A stretch of DNA of 64,000 nt from Litorilituus lipolyticus (GTDB lineage Bacteria > Pseudomonadota > Gammaproteobacteria > Enterobacterales > Alteromonadaceae). Shown here one piece after another: positions 34,536 to 44,262 of this stretch (within the stretch, counting starts at the first letter, position 1; each line of letters starts with the position of its first letter). A program made the translations under genes and the position numbers. The DNA lies in the NCBI RefSeq assembly GCF_006439335.1, contig NZ_SAWY01000041.1, forward strand, positions 254,775 through 318,774. Direction: 5' to 3'. A model generated the notes under the pieces. That model did no database searches, was not told the DNA's origin, and saw only the letters and a program-made list of their open reading frames with translations.

Positions 34536-35930
34536 ATGAAATTCCCATATCAAACATCACAATTTTTACAACAACAAGTAAGCTTTGCTCAGTGGCAGCA
34601 GCAAGTCGCTCTTTATCGAGACTTTTTTATCTCGCAGCCACAGCAGCGTTGGTTAATTTTCTTTGAGGATAGTTACCAATTTACCTGTTACTTTTTTGCC
34701 TTAATCGCAGCTAATAAGCAAGTAATCTTACCGCCTAATGGTCAACCTCTGCAAATAGTTCAGTGCATGGAGCATGCAGATATTTTCTTGGGGGAGCTAT
34801 CAGGTCTTAACAACACAGATACATCGTCAGATTACCTAACTTTCAACTTATCTCAACTTGAAGATGATATAAAACAACCCGTTGATTTAACAAATAACCC
34901 TCTTAGCTTCGACAAGCATTGCCAATTGGTTTTTTTTACTTCGGGTTCATCGGGTCAAGCAAAAGCTATTGAGAAAACCTTTGAACAACTTATTATCGAA
35001 GTTGAACAACTTGAATTGACCTTTGCTAAGTTGCTTGATACTAAGCAAAGCAATAGTTCAGTGCCTGTTGTGATGGCAACAGTATCTCATCAGCATATTT
35101 ACGGTTTGCTCTTTAAAGTGCTTTGGCCCATTTGGTCAGGCAGAGATTTGTACCTTAAAACCTTTGCTTACCCTGAGCATTTAGTCCATGAAATCAAACA
35201 ACATCCCAAGACAAATATTTGGTTGATCTCAAGCCCAGCGTATTATCATCGTTTATTGGCAGACAATGTGTTAGTTGAAGTAAAAGAGCAATTACAAGCC
35301 TTGTTTTCATCTGGAGGCCCACTCAATAGTGAGGCCGCTATCGCAATAAAAGATAGCTTACTGAAAAGCCCAATAGAAGTTTTTGGTAGTACTGAAACGG
35401 GTGGTATCGCTTGGCGACAAAGAGCAACTGCGCAAGATGATGTGTGGCATGTTTTTAGTGGTATTACATGTAAAAGCAGTCATGATGAGCAATGCCTTGC
35501 GATATTATCTCCTTATGTTGACGCCAGTACTTGGTATCAAACCCAAGACAGAGTTGAGTTGATTGATAAACAAAGATTTAAACTATTGGGGCGGGCTGAT
35601 AGAATTGTCAAAATAGAAGAAAAACGCTGCTCCCTTGATGAAATTGGTCTACGACTTGGTGAGCATCCATGGGTAGAACAAGCCTTTGTGCTGGTGATAG
35701 ATGCTCAAGGTCATCGACGAACCTTAGCTGCAGTGGTTGAGTTAACTACTACAGGTAAAGAAGTCTTTGCCGCTAGTTCAAAATTTACTTTTGATAAGCA
35801 ATTAAAAGCGCATTTGAAACAGTATTTCGAGGCTATCGTTGTGCCAAGAAAGTTTAGATACCTCGATTGTTTACCTTATAACAGTCAAGGAAAATTAAAT
35901 AAGAAACAGTTGGAGACTTTGTTTGACTAA
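34536..35930 (+). CDS. apeH: APE starter acyl-ACP ligase (AMP-forming)
   Basis: A 464-residue ANL-superfamily ligase that would adenylate an aryl acid and load it on an ACP. Motifs: FFTSGSSGQAKAIEKT (133-148), FGSTETGG (about 285), a YQTQDRVEL segment, the hinge GRADRIVKIEEKR and catalytic Lys453 in SQGKLNKK. It is shorter than acetyl-CoA synthetases and typical of APE ligases. In E. coli the substrate is 4-hydroxybenzoate; here the ammonia lyase encoded 2 kb away suggests a cinnamic or coumaric acid instead. The dehydratase gene overlaps its end by 8 bases. Confidence 0.88.
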   Translation: MKFPYQTSQFLQQQVSFAQWQQQVALYRDFFISQPQQRWLIFFEDSYQFTCYFFALIAANKQVILPPNGQPLQIVQCMEHADIFLGELSGLNNTDTSSDYLTFNLSQLEDDIKQPVDLTNNPLSFDKHCQLVFFTSGSSGQAKAIEKTFEQLIIEVEQLELTFAKLLDTKQSNSSVPVVMATVSHQHIYGLLFKVLWPIWSGRDLYLKTFAYPEHLVHEIKQHPKTNIWLISSPAYYHRLLADNVLVEVKEQLQALFSSGGPLNSEAAIAIKDSLLKSPIEVFGSTETGGIAWRQRATAQDDVWHVFSGITCKSSHDEQCLAILSPYVDASTWYQTQDRVELIDKQRFKLLGRADRIVKIEEKRCSLDEIGLRLGEHPWVEQAFVLVIDAQGHRRTLAAVVELTTTGKEVFAASSKFTFDKQLKAHLKQYFEAIVVPRKFRYLDCLPYNSQGKLNKKQLETLFD

Positions 35931-36276
35931 TTTTGTTTATAAGCCTCACGTAAGTGTGGAGCAGCAAGATGAAAAAAAAGTAACCTTATTACTCACCATT
36001 CCTGAAAATTTATATTATTTTCAAGGACATTTTCCCGAAGCTGCTATTTTACCTGGTGTCGCGCAGCTAGATTGGGTGATGTACTTTTTGCGAGAGTATT
36101 TTACTGTGGATACCCGTGAGCTAAGCAGTGTTGATGCGTTAAAGTTTCAACAAATTGTTAGGCCAAACTATCAAGTAACGTTACTACTAGAACAGATTAA
36201 AGAAAATAAATTTAGCTTTAAGTACTATTCAGCTCATGGTCAGCATGCCTCAGGCAAAGTTGTTATAGCTAGGTAA
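35923..36276 (+). CDS. apeI: APE hot-dog dehydratase (ApeI type)
   Basis: A 117-residue single hot-dog protein of the FabA/FabZ-like group. The active-site segment is FQGHFPEAAILPGVAQLDW, with the HFP histidine and a PGV turn. It starts at a TTG overlapping the end of the ligase gene, a common arrangement here. In APE synthesis ApeI and ApeP act together to dehydrate the hydroxyacyl-ACP. Small size and position support that call; a thioesterase role cannot be ruled out from sequence alone. Confidence 0.83.
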   Translation: MTNFVYKPHVSVEQQDEKKVTLLLTIPENLYYFQGHFPEAAILPGVAQLDWVMYFLREYFTVDTRELSSVDALKFQQIVRPNYQVTLLLEQIKENKFSFKYYSAHGQHASGKVVIAR

Positions 36277-36291
36277 TTTTAGGGATATTGA

Positions 36292-37101
36292 GTGACTCAA
36301 GTAGTTTTTAGTGCACAAACATTAGCCACATTAAATAATAGCAATAGCTGCTATGGTTTTGTGATCCCAAATTATAATCACCATCTTGTGATTACCGAGA
36401 CGATAGAATCTCTATTAGCGTTTAATTTACCTATTATTTTAGTGGATGATGGCAGTAATCAAGAAACACAGCAGGTGTTACAAGCGATAGATGAAAAATA
36501 TCCTGAGGTACAATTAATTCGTCGAGATAAAAACGGTGGCAAAGGTGCTGCAGTACAAACTGGTTTGGCTGCTGCTATTAAAGCAGGGTGGAGCCATGTG
36601 CTGCAAGTAGATGCTGATGGGCAGCATGATCTAAATGATGTTTCTCGGATGATAAAACAATCACTCGATAATCCTTTCGCGTTAATTAGTGGTCAGCCTG
36701 TTTATGATGATAGCATTTCTAAGGGGCGCTATTATGGCCGCTTTATTACTCACTTTTGGGTTTATATTGAAACCCTATCGACAGATATTAAAGACTCTAT
36801 GTGTGGTTTTAGAGTTTATCCTTTAGGGTCTTATCAACAGTTAGTACAATCAACCACCCTTGGCAATAAAATGGATTTTGACATTGAAGTTATGGTGAAG
36901 CTTCACTGGTTAGATGTGCCGATAATCTTTGTGCCGACACAAGTTAAATACCCTGAAAATGGTATCTCACACTTTAATGTTTTTGATGATAACGTGTTAA
37001 TTTCATTGATGCACACACGTTTGTTTTTTGGCATGTTACTACGTTTACCTAAACTCATTTGGCGAAAATTCCGTCCTGCACAACATAAGGCGGTAAAATA
37101 A
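36292..37101 (+). CDS. APE glycosyltransferase family 2
   Basis: A 269-residue GT-A glycosyltransferase. IILVDDGSNQETQ and VLQVDADGQHDL provide the nucleotide-sugar/metal-binding acidic residues, and KMDFDIEVMVKLHW the conserved C-terminal acceptor region. GTG start. It overlaps the downstream acyltransferase gene by one base. In E. coli-type APE clusters the matching protein is, as I recall, a single glycosyltransferase-acyltransferase (ApeJ); here the two activities are on separate chains. Likely decorates or anchors the polyene; sugar unknown. Confidence 0.83.
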   Translation: MTQVVFSAQTLATLNNSNSCYGFVIPNYNHHLVITETIESLLAFNLPIILVDDGSNQETQQVLQAIDEKYPEVQLIRRDKNGGKGAAVQTGLAAAIKAGWSHVLQVDADGQHDLNDVSRMIKQSLDNPFALISGQPVYDDSISKGRYYGRFITHFWVYIETLSTDIKDSMCGFRVYPLGSYQQLVQSTTLGNKMDFDIEVMVKLHWLDVPIIFVPTQVKYPENGISHFNVFDDNVLISLMHTRLFFGMLLRLPKLIWRKFRPAQHKAVK

Positions 37102-38060
37102 TGAAGTCAGAATTGCACTGGTCAAAAGTTAAAGAACGGGGCTCTATGCTTGGCATAGAAACCTTAATATTCATTTATAGAATTTTTGGTAAGCTGTTTT
37201 TCAAGATTTGCTTAACACCTGTCATGTTCTACTTCTATGTAACAGGAAAAGCGGCGAGACAATCAACTTGGTATTATTTAAACAATTATCGAAGCAGTGA
37301 GAACCTTTCAGCTCTTACGGGTTTCGCCATGTTTAAAGAAGGTTTTAAAGTGTTTTATTCATTTGGCTTGTCTATTGTTGATAAGTTTGATGCTTGGTTA
37401 GGCAAAGTGAATATCAGTGATATTGATATTGCTGACGAACAGGCCTATCAAGAATTACTTGAAGCGCAAGGCGCAGTCATTTTTAGTGCACACCTTGGTA
37501 ATATGGAAGTGTGTCGCGCTATTTTTAGTAGTGGTGAAAATAAGAGACCTCTTAATGTCATTACCTACAATGAACATACACCATCATTTAATAACTTCTT
37601 AAAAAAGGTCAATGCCGATTCGGCGATTAATTTTGTTCATATTAATAATTTTGGCCCTGATGATACAATAAAGCTCAAACAAAAAATTGAAGATGGCGAG
37701 GCCGTGGTTATATTTGCTGACAGAACCTCAGTAAATAACCCAAATAGTGTTAACTTCTCACCTTTTTTAGGTGAAGAAGCGCCGTTTGCGGTAGGGCCTT
37801 TTGCATTAGCAACCATTATGGACTGTCCGGTGTTTACCATGTTTTGTCTGAATGAGAAGGGACGATATAAAACATATATTGAAAAGCTTGCTGATCCTAT
37901 CAAGGTTAAACGCAAGGAAAGACAGCAATATTTTAAAGATTTAACAGAGCGCTTTGCACAGCGTTTAGAAAAGCATGTGAAGTTAGCCCCATATCAGTGG
38001 TATAACTTTTTTAATTTTTGGCATACCGTTGATAAATCACAAGTTGATAAGAAACATTAA
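37101..38060 (+). CDS. APE lipid A-type acyltransferase
   Basis: A 319-residue LpxL/HtrB-like acyltransferase with an N-terminal membrane segment and the catalytic SAHLGNMEVCRA box (H-x4-E, about 128). Further family features are VVIFADRTSVNN and the final YQWYNFFNFW. It is linked by a one-base overlap (TAATG) to the glycosyltransferase, so it should act with it, attaching an acyl or aryl-polyene chain to a glycosylated carrier. Less likely a housekeeping lipid A enzyme, given position inside the APE operon. Confidence 0.85.
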   Translation: MKSELHWSKVKERGSMLGIETLIFIYRIFGKLFFKICLTPVMFYFYVTGKAARQSTWYYLNNYRSSENLSALTGFAMFKEGFKVFYSFGLSIVDKFDAWLGKVNISDIDIADEQAYQELLEAQGAVIFSAHLGNMEVCRAIFSSGENKRPLNVITYNEHTPSFNNFLKKVNADSAINFVHINNFGPDDTIKLKQKIEDGEAVVIFADRTSVNNPNSVNFSPFLGEEAPFAVGPFALATIMDCPVFTMFCLNEKGRYKTYIEKLADPIKVKRKERQQYFKDLTERFAQRLEKHVKLAPYQWYNFFNFWHTVDKSQVDKKH

Positions 38061-38112
38061 TAACCTATGCCTAGGTAGTATTTGATCTAATCATGATCAT
38101 ATGGAGAATACA

Positions 38113-39663
38113 GTGAGTACAACAGAGCAGCGTAATATTGTTTTTGGTCAAGGCAGACTAACGATCGAAGATATTGTTAGTGTCGTGAAAGACAAAGCGC
38201 AAGTTAGCCTAAGTAATGATGAACATTTTTGTGAAAAAGTTGACAAAGGTGTCGCTTTTTTAGATAAGTTGCTTGAAGAGGAAGGCCATATTTATGGTGT
38301 GACAACTGGCTACGGTGACTCTTGTACCGTTGAGGTGCCTATGTCGTTAGTTGAAGAGCTACCAATGCATTTAACGCGTTTTCATGGTTGTGGTTTAGGT
38401 AAATTTTTTACTATCGAGCAAGGTCGAATGATCTTAGCGACTCGCTTAGCTTCATTGTCACAAGGATTCTCAGGTGTAAGTTGGGACTTACTTAATTTGC
38501 TAGTAGAGCTTGTTAATCGCGATATTGTTCCTGTTATTCCAGAAGAAGGTTCTGTTGGTGCAAGTGGTGATCTGACACCATTATCATACGTTGCTGGCAC
38601 CCTGATAGGTGAACGTGATACCTATTATCGTGGTGAAATTGTTAATGCTAGTGAAGCCTTTGCAAAAGAAGGCTTATCAGCCATAAAGTTAAGACCTAAA
38701 GAAGGGTTAGCTATTATGAACGGGACTGCAGTCATGACAGCTCTTGCTTGTCAGGCTTATGATCGTGCTGAATATGCGAGTAAGTTAATGACACGTATAA
38801 CTGCGTTATCTAGCTTAGCGTTAAAAGGTAACAGTCATCACTTTGATGATATTTTATTCAGTGTTAAACCCCATCCGGGTCAAATCAATGTGGCTAAGCG
38901 CGTGCAAAACGATCTAAACCATCATGATCATCCGCGTAACTCTCACCGTTTACAAGATAGATATTCAATTAGATGTGCTCCTCATGTTATTGGCGTTCTA
39001 GAAGACAGCTTGCCTTGGTTGCGCTCTATGATCGAAAATGAATTGAACAGTGCAAACGATAACCCGATTATTGATGGTATTGGTGAGCATGTATTGCATG
39101 GTGGCCATTTTTATGGCGGTCATATTGCGATGGCGATGGATTCAATGAAGAACTGTGTGGCAAATTTAGCGGATTTAGCTGATAGACAGATTGCGACATT
39201 AGTTGATGTGAAAATGAATCATGGTTTACCTTCAAATCTAAGTGCGGCAAAAGCTGAGCGTCGTTTTATTAATCATGGTTTTAAAGCGATTCAAATAGGT
39301 TGTTCTGCATGGACAGCAGAGGCATTAAAATTAACTATGCCTGCCAGCGTGTTTTCACGCTCAACTGAGTGTCATAACCAAGATAAAGTAAGTATGGGAA
39401 CAATTGCTGCACGTGACTGTTTACGCGTGCTTGAGTTAACAGAACAAGTGTTAGCGGCAACATTACTAGCAGCAGTGCAAGGTATACGTATTCGAATCAT
39501 GAATGGTGAAATTAATGCTGATTCATTGACACCTGACATCTCAGGTATGATTGAAGATATCAGTGAATTTTTCGAGTTACTTGAAGAAGACAGACCAACA
39601 GATAAATTATTAAGACAAACTGTTGGTTATATTCAAACGCAGCGTTGGTCTTTGTATGAGTAA
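38113..39663 (+). CDS. Aromatic amino acid ammonia lyase (HAL/TAL family)
   Basis: A 516-residue MIO-dependent ammonia lyase that deaminates an aromatic amino acid. The cofactor-forming Ala-Ser-Gly is in EEGSVGASGDLTPLS (150-152); catalytic Tyr67 lies in GVTTGYGDSC. The substrate-selectivity pair is Phe90-His91 (LTRFHGCG), unlike His-Leu of typical tyrosine lyases or Ser-His of histidine lyases. I chose GTG 38113, six bases after GGAG, over the ATG at 38101 that would itself contain the ribosome site. In this operon it should supply an aryl-acrylic starter (coumaric or cinnamic acid) for ApeH. Confidence 0.87.
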   Translation: MSTTEQRNIVFGQGRLTIEDIVSVVKDKAQVSLSNDEHFCEKVDKGVAFLDKLLEEEGHIYGVTTGYGDSCTVEVPMSLVEELPMHLTRFHGCGLGKFFTIEQGRMILATRLASLSQGFSGVSWDLLNLLVELVNRDIVPVIPEEGSVGASGDLTPLSYVAGTLIGERDTYYRGEIVNASEAFAKEGLSAIKLRPKEGLAIMNGTAVMTALACQAYDRAEYASKLMTRITALSSLALKGNSHHFDDILFSVKPHPGQINVAKRVQNDLNHHDHPRNSHRLQDRYSIRCAPHVIGVLEDSLPWLRSMIENELNSANDNPIIDGIGEHVLHGGHFYGGHIAMAMDSMKNCVANLADLADRQIATLVDVKMNHGLPSNLSAAKAERRFINHGFKAIQIGCSAWTAEALKLTMPASVFSRSTECHNQDKVSMGTIAARDCLRVLELTEQVLAATLLAAVQGIRIRIMNGEINADSLTPDISGMIEDISEFFELLEEDRPTDKLLRQTVGYIQTQRWSLYE

Positions 39664-40135
39664 TACTGACGTGCCAGCAAGCACTCAGGCTGTTAATATC
39701 TCGCCAAGCAAAGTAGCTAAAAAAGCTTTGCTGTCGAGCTATGTTGATATCAAAGTGCCCTTTTACGATGTTGATTCAATGCGCGTTGTTTGGCATGGCC
39801 ATTATGTTAAGTATATTGAAGATGCGCGTTGTGAATTACTCGATAAGCTGGAATATAATTACCTAGCAATGGAAGAGTCAGGTTATATTTGGCCTATTGT
39901 TGACATGCGCTTAAAGTACGTCGCTTCAGCTAAATTTCCTGATACAGTTCGGGTTTTTGCTCATTTAATTGAATATGAATCTCGAATGAAAATTGAGTAT
40001 GAAATTTATGACTTATCGTCGGGCAAAATTCTCAATAAGGCGCATACAGTGCAAGTCGCTGTCAATATTGAAACTGAAGAAATGATGTTTGAGAGTCCTA
40101 AGGTTTTCACTGATAAAGTTATAGCATTAATTTAG
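39656..40135 (+). CDS. apeK: APE thioesterase (4HBT hot-dog)
   Basis: A 159-residue 4-hydroxybenzoyl-CoA-thioesterase-like protein. The active segment is VPFYDVDSMRVVWHGHYVKY, with the Asp typical of the group. Its ATG overlaps the end of the ammonia lyase gene (ATGAGTAA), showing coupling; the frame is open further upstream but that would lie inside the lyase. Likely releases or edits acyl-ACP intermediates. ApeK is the APE thioesterase in E. coli nomenclature. Confidence 0.85.
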   Translation: MSNTDVPASTQAVNISPSKVAKKALLSSYVDIKVPFYDVDSMRVVWHGHYVKYIEDARCELLDKLEYNYLAMEESGYIWPIVDMRLKYVASAKFPDTVRVFAHLIEYESRMKIEYEIYDLSSGKILNKAHTVQVAVNIETEEMMFESPKVFTDKVIALI

Positions 40136-40261
40136 TCTTATGCTTTTATTTTGCTAAAAGTGATTGAGAATAGACTAGTAAATTTGATTGAGAGTGTCTA
40201 GTCAGTAAGTAAGCCTGGGCAAGTAAGTTTAGGCAATAAAGAGTCGCAAAGGGAGGTTAAT

Positions 40262-41077
40262 ATGGTATGCCATGACAAAAGAATGATAAACGTATTAACC
40301 AAACTCGCACAAAGAGCAGGATTTAGGGTTACTCGCTCGCTTAACTTGCTTAATTCGTTTAAATTACTCGTGCTAATCAGTTTAACCAAGGTGTTAATGC
40401 TGCTTTCTTATACGCTTAAGGCTGAAACTATTCAGGATTCAGCCGTAGCAACATCACAAGTTACGTCGCAAACAAATACACAAGCTAACACTGTTACGGT
40501 GGCTGAACTACTCGAGAAGTTAGCCATTGAACAGGGCGTAGGTGAGTTTACCCAGCAAAAACATTTTAAGTTTTTGGCAATGCCCATTACTTCTACTGGA
40601 CGCTTTCTCGTTAATCGGCAATCTGCACTTTGGCAAACTGAAAAGCCGATCTTTTCTCAACTTCTATTAACACCCGAAGCAATATATCGTCGTTTATCTA
40701 TTGAGCAAAATTTTCAAGCGCTTACTCAAGGGAATGAGTTATCTGCTATATTATCGACAATTTTTACTGGTAATATTGATAGCTCTCAATGGGATATTGC
40801 TAAACAAGTGCTCAAAAATGAAAATGGCCACTGTTTAGCACTTAGTCCAAAAACAGATATCTTGCGACAGGTATTTGAACAAGCGCAAGTATGTTTAGCT
40901 CAAGGTGAGCAACAAACAATGCGTCGAGTTATCACTTTGTTTGAGCCAAAAGAAAATAAGACTGAAATCACCATGGTATTATCGTCGCGAACACTGTCTA
41001 AAGAAGAGTTGGCGCAACTTAAGATTAACTCTCCTTTAAGCGTTAATGAGGTGTTAACGCCTCACGCTTTGCAATAA
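40262..41077 (+). CDS. apeL: APE LolA-like periplasmic carrier
   Basis: A 271-residue exported protein with a long N-terminal region and hydrophobic segment (VLISLTKVLMLLSYTLKAET) then a LolA-like beta-sheet domain: GVGEFTQQKHFKFLAMPI and GRFLVNRQSALWQTEKP are typical of LolA-fold outer-membrane lipoprotein carriers in APE clusters. GGGAGG precedes ATG 40262 at good distance. It probably ferries the polyene lipid across the periplasm together with the MMPL exporter gene 21 bases downstream. Confidence 0.85.
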   Translation: MVCHDKRMINVLTKLAQRAGFRVTRSLNLLNSFKLLVLISLTKVLMLLSYTLKAETIQDSAVATSQVTSQTNTQANTVTVAELLEKLAIEQGVGEFTQQKHFKFLAMPITSTGRFLVNRQSALWQTEKPIFSQLLLTPEAIYRRLSIEQNFQALTQGNELSAILSTIFTGNIDSSQWDIAKQVLKNENGHCLALSPKTDILRQVFEQAQVCLAQGEQQTMRRVITLFEPKENKTEITMVLSSRTLSKEELAQLKINSPLSVNEVLTPHALQ

Positions 41078-41098
41078 TTTGATTGTTCTCCTCCATTT

Positions 41099-43567
41099 AT
41101 GCAGCTAATTAACCTTAATAGTCGTCATAAAGCCTTACTTTGGCTTTTTCAATTTGGCGTTTTGGGGCTATTACTGCTGTTAATTCAAACAGGAAATTTA
41201 CCTCAACTTGGCAAGCCATTAAAACTCAATGCTGATCTAACGGCGATATTTGCTGAAAGCCAGAAAAGTGATATTAGCGATATTGCCGATCAAATAAGTG
41301 AGCAAGCTAGCAACCATCAGTTAGTGTTGGTTTCGGATAAAGATTTATCAATAGCTATTGAAAAAGCCGACAGTTTAGCGAAAAACCTTTCAAATCATAG
41401 CTTGATAAAAAGCGTGCAAGTTAACTTTGCTGACTTACCCAAGCTTGATGAATTTGTTAAACAATACTTGCCCTATAAGCAGCAGCTATTGTCTAAGGAT
41501 ATGAAGGAAAAGTTAACAAACGGCAGTGCAAACGAGATTTTTGCTGAGCAATTCTCCCTTTTGTCTCAGCCTTCGAATCAATTTGTTGCCCGAACCATAG
41601 AGTATGATGCGAGTTTAATGTTAGCGAGTTTTTTATCTCAACCGTTAGCGGGTGCATCAGGGTTAAATTTACAACAAAATCACTTAGTGACTCATTTCCA
41701 AGATAAATTTTATGTTCTGGTAACTTTTCAAAGTAGTGCCGCAAGTATTGATATTGACTCGGCACAAAGTTTGGTTAAAACATTTAAGCAGCTCATTGCA
41801 GGTGATGAAGAAGCATATCTTTATACTGGCGCTATGTTTTATGCCAGTAAAGCCAGTAGTGTTGGTCAACATGAAATGATGCTTTATGGCAGTATTTCAT
41901 TAATGGCAACTTTACTTTTCATTGCGTTAGTTTATCGAAATGTTGTCGCTATTATTTCGACCATGACGCTAATAACCATTAGCTTTGTTTATGGTTATTT
42001 AGCTTTAACCTTTGCCTATAACGAAATAAGCATTATTACATTAGTATTTTCTGTGACCCTTATAGGAATTTCAGCTGATTATAGCTTTCACGCCTTAACT
42101 GAAATGAGTTACCCATCAGATAGAATGAGTAATGCAATGTTGCAACAATTACAGCAACAACCTTTGGCTAACATTTTTGCTTCTTTAACGATGAGTTATG
42201 TCACAACAGGTGCAGGTTATGCATTATTATTTTTAGCGCCTTTTGTTTTATTTAAGCAAATAGCGATTTTTACCTTATTTGGTTTGTTGGGTGCTTTAAT
42301 CACAGTACTATTGATTTTTCCATTGTTAAGGCCTCTGCTTTTTAATGGGAAAGCAAAGAGTCGTAGGCAGAAGTTAGATAAAAATAGTGAAGAAAAGTGC
42401 AATAAATCAGCAGTAATTTCGATAAAAATAGTCCCATCTTTTGCACAAACAATCAATGCATGCCAGCAAAAGCTAGTGTTGACTGTTGCTCGTTATAAAG
42501 TCCCTGCTTTATTTATCCTTATTATAAGCCTGATACTGGCAAGCCAACTGCGTTTGGATAATGATATTCGTCACTACTACTCACCAGATAAGCAGTTACA
42601 ACACAATGAAAATCAAGTAAAAGCTATCGTTCAACAAAAATGGGATTTGCAGTATTTTCTTATTAAGGCAGATACGGCTGAACTCGCTTTGCAAAAGACT
42701 GAGCAGCTGGTTGAGCAACTAGTTCTTTTGCAACAACAAAAAAACATCAGTGATTTTTCGGCTATTAGCCAGTGGTTGCCGTCGATAAAAATGCAACGAG
42801 TTAATAAAGGCTTATTCGATAAATCAGTAGAGCAGGGAAATTTTAATCAGCTCTTGCAGATGCTAAACCAATCGTTACCGATGCAGCTTGACGATTTCTC
42901 TGCCTTAACTCCTGATAATTGGCTTTCATCTGCGATGGGTAAACTGTATCAAACACAATGGTTAGTGGTAGAACAGGGGGCTGTACTGAGCTATTACAGT
43001 GTGATTAAGTTAGCAGGGGTATCTCATGTTGAACCCTTGCAGAACTTAGCTGAATCATTGCAACAATCAGAAAGTATAATACCTGGTAGTCAGATACATT
43101 TTGTTGATAAAGCGGGTAGTATTTCACAGCAGTTATCTCTGTTTAGTCAACAGTTACATATAGTATTGATAGCGGCAATCCTGGCAGCTTTGCTGGTATT
43201 CGTTTGGCGCTATGGTTTGAAACGGGCCATGTTAGGCGTGATGACACCTGTTTTCTCCTTGGTTATCGCCTTGATTGTTAGTTATTTAATGCAAGGTAGT
43301 TTGAATATCTTCAACTTAGTTGCCGGTATTTTAATATTAGCGTTAGGCTTAGATTATTCTGTATTTTATGCTGAACATGGTTTGAGTAAAAAAGTGACCT
43401 TAACAACCTTGTTATCGGCTATGAGCTCAGTGTTTGTTTTTGCAATGTTGATTTTTAGCTCTATGCCCGCAATCCATAGCTTTGGTTTGACAGTATTCAT
43501 TGGTGTTTTACTTACTTTTGTTTTAGCGCCTATATTGACTTTAGCCAAGTTACCTGAACGAAAATAA
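41099..43567 (+). CDS. apeM: APE MMPL/RND-type exporter
   Basis: An 822-residue inner-membrane exporter of the MMPL family. Two repeats each have one helix, a periplasmic domain and a bundle of five helices (first bundle near ISLMATLLFIALVYRNVVAI; second near VLIAAILAALLVFVWRYGL). Charged transport residues sit in VTLIGISADYSFH and ILALGLDYSVFYAEHG, matching the GxxxDY motif of MMPL transporters. It would extract or export the aryl polyene lipid. It follows the LolA-like gene and precedes the DUF3261 lipoprotein gene, the canonical APE export trio. Confidence 0.9.
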   Translation: MQLINLNSRHKALLWLFQFGVLGLLLLLIQTGNLPQLGKPLKLNADLTAIFAESQKSDISDIADQISEQASNHQLVLVSDKDLSIAIEKADSLAKNLSNHSLIKSVQVNFADLPKLDEFVKQYLPYKQQLLSKDMKEKLTNGSANEIFAEQFSLLSQPSNQFVARTIEYDASLMLASFLSQPLAGASGLNLQQNHLVTHFQDKFYVLVTFQSSAASIDIDSAQSLVKTFKQLIAGDEEAYLYTGAMFYASKASSVGQHEMMLYGSISLMATLLFIALVYRNVVAIISTMTLITISFVYGYLALTFAYNEISIITLVFSVTLIGISADYSFHALTEMSYPSDRMSNAMLQQLQQQPLANIFASLTMSYVTTGAGYALLFLAPFVLFKQIAIFTLFGLLGALITVLLIFPLLRPLLFNGKAKSRRQKLDKNSEEKCNKSAVISIKIVPSFAQTINACQQKLVLTVARYKVPALFILIISLILASQLRLDNDIRHYYSPDKQLQHNENQVKAIVQQKWDLQYFLIKADTAELALQKTEQLVEQLVLLQQQKNISDFSAISQWLPSIKMQRVNKGLFDKSVEQGNFNQLLQMLNQSLPMQLDDFSALTPDNWLSSAMGKLYQTQWLVVEQGAVLSYYSVIKLAGVSHVEPLQNLAESLQQSESIIPGSQIHFVDKAGSISQQLSLFSQQLHIVLIAAILAALLVFVWRYGLKRAMLGVMTPVFSLVIALIVSYLMQGSLNIFNLVAGILILALGLDYSVFYAEHGLSKKVTLTTLLSAMSSVFVFAMLIFSSMPAIHSFGLTVFIGVLLTFVLAPILTLAKLPERK

Positions 43568-43594
43568 TTATTTACAAGGGCTAGGAAAGTTTTC

Positions 43595-44224
43595 ATGAAG
43601 TTATTAAGTCACTTAGTCAAAAAATATTGTATTGTGATGGTTTCAGCGGTGCTGTTGTGTGCCTGTAGTAGTTTTTCACCTTTAAAGAATGATAGTGATT
43701 TTCTGGCGATATTTCCGTTGCAACCTGTACCACAGGATTTGCAAAATATTGTTTGGTTAGAGAAGTTTACCTTCGATTTTGTCCGCGCTGAACAAGCAGA
43801 TGAGCGTAGTACAATGGCAAACGAAGCTATGTTGCTTCAAACTGAGCTCTCAGCAGAAGCAATAAATATTGCTGCAATGAGCTTTTCCGGCGTCCCATTA
43901 GCGCAAGCAAGTTGGCAAACTCATAGTCAAAATGTCACAACGCAAAGGTTTGTAGCACAATATTTTAATGGTCAGCAAGTGCTTCATGATTTGCAAGCCG
44001 TCAACTGGCCTGTTGCTCATTTAGTCAAGGTTTTGCCAAAAGGCTATTCACTGAGTGAAACATCGTCTGCAGGAAAAAGAACAAGGCGCTTTTATCACAA
44101 GGAACAAGTCATTATAATTGTACGTTATCAAGAAACCGAGCAAGGCCTAAATATACACTTCGAACACAAGCGAGCAGGTTATCAGTTAACCATTTCTCGT
44201 TTGAGTGAAACATCATTAGTGTAA
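43595..44224 (+). CDS. apeN: APE outer-membrane lipoprotein (DUF3261)
   Basis: A 209-residue lipoprotein: signal with lipobox LLCAC (lipid-modified Cys in VLLCACSSFSP) and a DUF3261 body (NIVWLEKFTFDFVRAEQ; IAAMSFSGVPLAQASW). DUF3261 proteins recur between the MMPL exporter and the ketosynthase in APE clusters and probably accept cargo at the outer membrane. The fold is thought to be LolB-like; this is from family knowledge, not from a motif seen here. Confidence 0.85.
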   Translation: MKLLSHLVKKYCIVMVSAVLLCACSSFSPLKNDSDFLAIFPLQPVPQDLQNIVWLEKFTFDFVRAEQADERSTMANEAMLLQTELSAEAINIAAMSFSGVPLAQASWQTHSQNVTTQRFVAQYFNGQQVLHDLQAVNWPVAHLVKVLPKGYSLSETSSAGKRTRRFYHKEQVIIIVRYQETEQGLNIHFEHKRAGYQLTISRLSETSLV

Positions 44225-44262
44225 TGTCCAATAGTCCAGCAGTAATATAAAAAAGATATTTT

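Noticed and set aside
37101-38060. A housekeeping lipid A acyltransferase that happens to be here
   Set aside because: It overlaps the glycosyltransferase gene by one base within a canonical APE order, so a pathway-specific enzyme is more likely.
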